A stretch of 64,000 nt of DNA. Source: Ascaris suum. Its lineage: Eukaryota > Nematoda > Chromadorea > Rhabditida > Ascarididae. Shown here one piece after another: positions 59,349-64,000 of the stretch (position 1 is its first letter; every line of letters starts with the position of its first letter). The stretch is taken from positions 12,328,345 to 12,392,344 of the forward strand of contig CM024188.1 in assembly GCA_013433145.1 (NCBI GenBank), written 5' to 3'. The translations under genes were made by a program, and so were the position numbers. Under the pieces are notes generated by a model, which had not been told where the DNA came from, did no database searches, and saw nothing but the letters and a program-made list of their open reading frames with translations.

Positions 59349-61739
59349 CTAAACGCGCAATGGTTCGCCAACCTCGATGTCTTCATGATATAGGTATTGA
59401 TCACTGCCGTTACTTTCTTCACCTGAGTCCTCATCGTCGGAATCTGCATCACTGTCCGTGTCGTAGTCAACACGAACTTTGATGTGGCACTGATCCGCGA
59501 GAAGAATCTGAATGCAAAACTGCTAGGAAATGGAGTACAGAATGATTCGTAAGTATGCGCCTAAGCTTCTAAACATCGCAAAATTCCGACAGTTTTGTTG
59601 CTCTCGCCAACCTTGCCATTTGTTTCTTCATGAATAAGTCTCAGTTGGTGCAGACACAATACCGAAAGAAGCTTGATGCCAGGGGTGACTGGCAAGCTGA
59701 ACGAACAATGAATTGACATTGCTCCTGATCACTACACACAGCATGAGCTATAACCTGCAAGACATTTTAGAAAGCGTCCAGAGGTTACGTATTCAGCAAA
59801 AACGTCTTTATTAGAAGAAAGACAAACAGCGCGTGAAATAAGTAAGAAAACTATTGACAGCTCATTAGTGATGCATTTCAACCGCTCGATTTATTCATTC
59901 GGCTCTGTACTATCCTATACGAAGAAAAAAACGTTAAGCGAGAAAAAACACATCCAGCAGACATGATAGCGCAAATATTCCGAGAAGGAAATTAAAACTA
60001 AAACAACTGGATACCTCATCATCTTCAGGACTGCATGACATAGCCGTCGTGTCCCGATAAGAATCGAACGTGTGATAAGCCTGGAAAAATGAAAAATTGA
60101 TTAGTCGGAATATTACTGAAGGAAGTTTGCCCAACTTTTGAAAATTTCGGCAACAACTTAGGAGAATCATAAAGTGGGACTGCTACGCATGCTTGGCAAT
60201 TGCCAAATATTAATATTATGCTGAAATAAAAGTGGCAAGGAATTAATTCAGGAATGAAGCATTTGACTGTTATCGCCATCCGTCAACCAGCAAACAAAGA
60301 ACAAACCCACATTCTTCTTCAGCTGCATAAAACGACATTTGCATTAGCAACACATCCGATGCTATATTTTCAAGAGTGCAGTTACATGCACTCGAGACTT
60401 GAGCTTCATTACAGAGATCATTCAAGCCTCATCTGGAAGATCTCAGTTCAATGGACATCAGATTTCACCTCAACCCATATACCCGACCGTCAAATGGTCC
60501 AGCCATCAGGAAAACACATCATTACTCAACTCTGAAGTCTAGTTGGTTTCCACCTGTACTCCATTAACGATCACTTGATATGACTCCTTAGACGTCCGCT
60601 TTTGTTCCGCATCGTCCTGGTCTACATCATCGTGAAAGTCGCTTAAGTCTTCTTGAGCGTTAGAAACGGCGTTGTGGTTCGCAGTCATTTGCACATCCAT
60701 TTCACCAGACGCCTTCGCCGGTTCAAAGTCAATCACCTTGGTACTTGAAGGAAGTCCAGTGATTCCACTCACTCCCTTAATACTGCCCATTCGTCAGTTC
60801 TACGAATGTGGAACAAAAGGCGAAATCAACCACTAACTGAAAACTTTAATTAAGCATGCATCGGCCAGGAATTCTGCTGTGAACGAAAAGTTGAACATTA
60901 TGCGCAGCGTTGCGAGAACATGAGACGGGTCACATGCCGGATATCCATCTCCTTTCTCGAACACTCCGACTTGTATCGCTTCTACCTCTTACGTGACCGT
61001 TTAATCTACAAATACCGTGCAAGGAAAAAAAAAGAACTGGGAAACCCTTAAGCACTGAAAACGGACCACATGAAGACGTGGCCATCAACATCCTTATACG
61101 CCCTTAAATATTAACACAATAAGGCCAGTCACCACTAAAGAGTACGATGCTGTGCTATGGTCGTCGCACGTCGCGCTTCGCTTCACGTATGCTGTGTAAA
61201 GGCACATGGATTCAGGCGTATCAAAAGAAGCAATTCCAGAATTAACATCGCACATTAACCTAGCTGACCTTCATGCCTTCAAGTACCAAGAACAAATGAC
61301 CTAGCAGAACATGTCACATTTAAAGGAACGAACCTAAAAGAGATGGAAGGACAGTGGAGTGCAACAAACAGCTTCACCGCACCAAAAACCTTTTCCAATG
61401 AATAACTTCTTTGCTCTCACCGTCTCATCAAAAATTATATTCTCGCCATAACACTGTACCAATTATTCGTGCACTTCTCTGCATCACGTAGGATCACATG
61501 GGTTCCTAGTGAAATATTAGTGGTTCCAACAAAGACGTAAAACTTACGGGTGGATTCGTGGTGCCAACGAGTGAGTAGAACGACGTTGTAGCATCTCTTC
61601 TCTCAGCTCCATTTTGACACGACCTCTTTGATGAGACGGCCAGCTCTTCCTGAGAATCGGCGGTACGCTTTCGTCGGATGCTCACCGCGGCGGCCACTGT
61701 CTGTTGCTCCAAAGGACCACATCCGCTTTCCATTATCAT
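59349..61739 (-). CDS. acidic, probably nuclear protein of unknown family (model incomplete)
   Basis: Likely exons on the - strand: 61739-61548 (ATG start, 64 codons), about 60790-60554, 60081-60016, 59754-59612 and 59507-59349 (stop TAG). Exon 1 holds a bipartite basic stretch (RRKRTADSQEELAVSSKRS) that looks like a nuclear signal. The middle exons are rich in Asp/Glu/Ser, and the end reads VDYDTDSDADSDDEDSGEE. The junction 60016/59754 uses TTTTTCCAG and CTTGCAG acceptors of good quality. Two problems remain. Exon 1 ends in phase 0, but exon 2 opened from its acceptor TTCGTAG meets a TGA before its first Met (60790), so exon 2 may instead begin a separate transcript. Exon 59754-59612 is 143 nt, and no single frame joins both neighbours. 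No known domain was recognised, so no function is claimed. Confidence 0.55.
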
Positions 61740-62173
61740 GTGAAACTTTGAAAAAGGTTTTAATCAGACTTAAAAATGAACGAGGAATGAAGGTGATAAC
61801 CAATGAAGCAATAACTCATCCCTAAGTGAAACAAAAGATTTTTTGAACAACCGGATGAAACCGCACACTCATCTCTGTCGTCCTTTTCAATGCAGTGAAA
61901 ACATAGTTATCTGGTCACAAGGCGTATTTAACGCTGCATTACATCGAATACATGGGCTTGGCAATTATTCAACCAACGCTTCCTTGAAGGCGGCCTCTAT
62001 CCAAGAGCGAGCAGCCTTACTAAAGATGAGTGTAAGGAATTCATTCCTTTTAAGAATCAACAGCGAACGCGAAACCTTTTATTACTTCACCTGCTCCCCG
62101 ATTAATCCGATTATTCACAGCATTTTGCGAAACCAGTAGGTGCATGAACTTAATTCGCGAAGGCGCACTTCAG

Positions 62174-62392
62174 CGAGCTTGCATTTGAGGAATTCCCATC
62201 GATTTCTAAAACAATAACAGCAGATCGAACGCAAAGCCGTAGGCGTTCCATTATATGAGATGAGGAGGTGCGGTTGTGGAGATATATCTCCACATTGCAA
62301 CACTTCGCTCGTGCCGGTGGTTTGGCAATCCTCGCACAACACCTTCAGCTGTATCAGCCATCGTCTACCATAAGCACGACCACTGTCAGTTC
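62174..62392 (+). CDS. exon resembling a conserved BIRC6/BRUCE segment (partial, in-frame TGA)
   Basis: The stretch between acceptor CGCACTTCAG and donor TTC|GTAAGT encodes STLQHFARAGGLAILAQHL followed by QLYQPSST and a serine/threonine tail. Human BIRC6 has LQVFAGMGGLALIAERL then MLYPE and a similar Ser/Thr-rich tail, a few hundred residues before the E2 (UBC) domain. BIRC6 is a very large ubiquitin-conjugating anti-apoptotic enzyme; nematodes may keep only a shortened E2-bearing version. The reading frame contains TGA at 62256-62258 unless the exon begins after it, for which only a poor acceptor exists. The remainder of the gene, including any UBC domain, is not in the window. The identification rests on one segment of about 25 residues. 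Confidence 0.4.
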
Positions 62393-62951
62393 GTAAGTCT
62401 AAACATTTCCACGGTGTTGATAAATGGCTAATTGTGACGCTTACTAGGAACATCATCCACCAATTCATACTGCTTCTTTTAGCGAGTGGTAAGTATTATG
62501 GATTACAAATTGTTCTTTCTAGAATGGAACTTACGCAGATAAATTTGTTTAGAGCAAGCTGAACAGTGATGCCCATTTTTGACGATGTATAGACGATACG
62601 ACAAATTCATCATTTTACAGAGTTGAAGCGCACGGTGGAAGGTGCTTCTTTAGCCAGTGAATTTATTGCTTCCCTCCCATTAATCTAGCAGTTTCACATA
62701 TCTAGTTGTCTTCTTTGTTTATAATTCCTTCATATCACCTGCTCACTTATTTCAACAACTTTTCCGAACATTGTATCGCGACATGTTGCGAATCGTGTCA
62801 TTCAGAATGGATATGTGATAGTGGAAGGAGTAGCTTACATTCACATGAGGCGCACAAGCCGCATTCATCAGCCAGCTATGAGTTGACCAAATGAGTGAGG
62901 TTCTGGAAAATTTTTTAACAATGATGCACAAACAGGGTGATTTTGTTTCAG

Positions 62952-63268
62952 CAGAGGACCAGTATGTCCAAAAGGTCTGTACCAGGAGGATGGCTTCAGA
63001 ATTACGTAATGCAGCCACTAATGGCAGAGCCCAACGGGTATATTCCGGTTTATTTCCTAATGCCGGATGTCACAGAGGAGGGCCCAACATCGTCGATGAC
63101 CCGCTTTGGTGTACGTCGTCGTTCGCTGACAACAGGAGTTTGTCGTACGACCACGATTTTGAGTTCATCGATATGCCACAGTCGAATACGAGCTTCGATT
63201 TTGTGCAGAAGTTTTATCCTCCGTTTGCCAGCTATCCTTCTCATGCAGCTATGATGTCTCATGTGCAG
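62952..63268 (+). CDS. coding exon of a partial gene running off the right edge
   Basis: Acceptor TTTTGTTTCAG and donor CAG|GTGTGT bound a 317-nt stretch open throughout in one frame. That frame includes DDPLWCTSSFADNRSLSYD, then DFEFIDMPQSNTSF and YPPFASYPSHAAMM, and ends in phase 0 at the donor. A second frame is open for almost the same length and reads VPGGWLQNYVMQPLM then GYIPVYFLMPD before a TGA 14 nt short of the donor. Codon feel favours the second frame early and the first frame late. It probably belongs to the same gene as 62174-62392, because DFEFIDM may correspond to the acidic/aromatic stretch after that segment in BIRC6. Exons linking the two in phase were not settled (21-nt candidate at 62621-62641). 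Confidence 0.5.
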
Positions 63269-63619
63269 GTGTGTTCTGCAATTCTTTGTAAGGGAGAGAA
63301 TATTTCCTGCTATATTTTTGTTTAAGTTGCAACATTTTTTACGCTTCAGCGCATGTTTGTGTTAAATTTGTTTGGAGAATGCAAGATGGAGATCTTAGCG
63401 TATTTACTGGGCAAAGCGAAAAGGCTTTTGGTTAACTAAATGAATTCCGTCCGTCTTCCGATCAGTTGTAAGGCATAAGCTGTATTTTTTGGGCAGTGGA
63501 GTTTCATCGTAAGTGTTAATTTGCCTCACGTGCCTGCATCATGTGGTTTTCACTTGGCAGCATCATATGGTTTGGGTTTTTTTAATGCATTGCTGCCTTG
63601 TGGATGAGCATCCCATGTT

Positions 63620-63830
63620 GGCACTATTGCATTTAACGATGGGAGCCCATTTGCGAACCGCGAACGAAGCTGAGCTCGTGCTCAGCACTATGTACGCGGG
63701 ACTACCGTACTCCGCACGCTGCATACCACTATCCCGGCATGCCCTTCGGGCACTATTGCATTTAACGATGGGAGCCCATTTGCGAACCGCGAACGAAGCT
63801 GAGCTCGTGCTCAGCACTTGCAATAGTGCC
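63620..63830. repeat. 211-bp element: direct repeat inside 12-bp inverted ends
   Basis: A roughly 68-bp unit starting GCACTATTGCATTTAACG is present at 63621-63688 and again, identically, at about 63751-63818, with a GC-rich spacer between. The whole block begins with GGCACTATTGCA (63620-63631) and ends with its reverse complement TGCAATAGTGCC (63819-63830). It looks like a small non-autonomous insertion or rearranged tandem repeat. The spacer could also be exon sequence (AYHYPGMPFG in one frame) that the repeats have captured. Confidence 0.75.
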
Positions 63831-64000
63831 ATATGTTTGCCTTGTATGAACGTGTAATGTAAGTTTTTATCAATGGACAGTAGGCGCAAATACGAAACTT
63901 AAAGTTCGGAAGCTGAGAACATCCCGATTGCAATTAGTTCAAACAGCTCAAGTGATCGGTGGTGAATGTAGTTATAAGAGTTAAGTGACGAAGCATCGTT
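63831..64000. other. right edge of window
   Basis: No exon recognised in the last 170 nt. Further exons of the gene at 62.2-63.3 kb are expected beyond the window. The final bases (AGTGACGAAGCATCG) match a word inside the palindrome arms (55662-55680), so another copy of the LINE 3' end may begin here. Confidence 0.4.

Noticed and set aside
62478..62483. Six-base microexon CGAGTG between an excellent acceptor and donor
   Set aside because: It keeps phase but creates a stop when combined with the 21-nt candidate exon at 62621, and nothing else supports it.

Overview
The window looks like nuclear DNA of an invertebrate animal, most likely a nematode. It is AT-rich, and its genes are split into many short exons (54 to 264 nt) with introns mostly of 0.4 to 4 kb. 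Splice acceptors are of the TTTCAG or TTTTGCAG kind. Several start codons lie 0 to 20 nt behind an acceptor, as expected for spliced-leader trans-splicing. The large introns and retroelement debris would suit a strongylid parasite such as a hookworm, but that is inference. No bacterial operon, rRNA, tRNA or CRISPR array was seen.

Layout, left to right. (1) 1.3-7.3 kb, + strand: most of a GNAT-fold acetyltransferase gene, with one intron that appears to use a GC-AG splice site. (2) 10.9-19.6 kb, + strand: a complete eight-exon SLC35C2-type nucleotide-sugar transporter gene (356 codons, all splice phases agree), with a degenerate BEL/Pao scrap in intron 3. (3) 23.8-30.2 kb, - strand: a complete five-exon inositol hexakisphosphate kinase gene (313 codons). 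(4) 30.2-44.2 kb: 14 kb without a recognisable gene. (5) 44.2-48.5 kb, + strand: a complete three-exon Jagunal (JAGN1) gene (191 codons). (6) 51.8-57.5 kb: a decayed BEL/Pao retrotransposon pol region that runs into a nearly perfect inverted repeat with arms of 1,969 bp and a 29-nt centre. Each arm carries the 3' end of a CR1-like LINE, placed tail to tail. (7) 57.9-61.7 kb, - strand: a terminal exon of unknown origin and an acidic, probably nuclear protein gene. (8) 62.2 kb to the right edge, + strand: exons of a partial gene, one resembling a stretch of BIRC6/BRUCE. Several exons in regions 7-8 carry frame problems.

The genes do not form an obvious pathway. SLC35C2 and Jagunal both act in the early secretory route, but they are 25 kb apart and probably neighbours by chance. 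Both start codons overlap a tiny upstream ORF, which hints at translational control. The structures most worth checking are the 4-kb palindrome, the GC-AG intron, the short perfect hairpins at 4.25 and 44.7 kb, and the disrupted exons near the right end.
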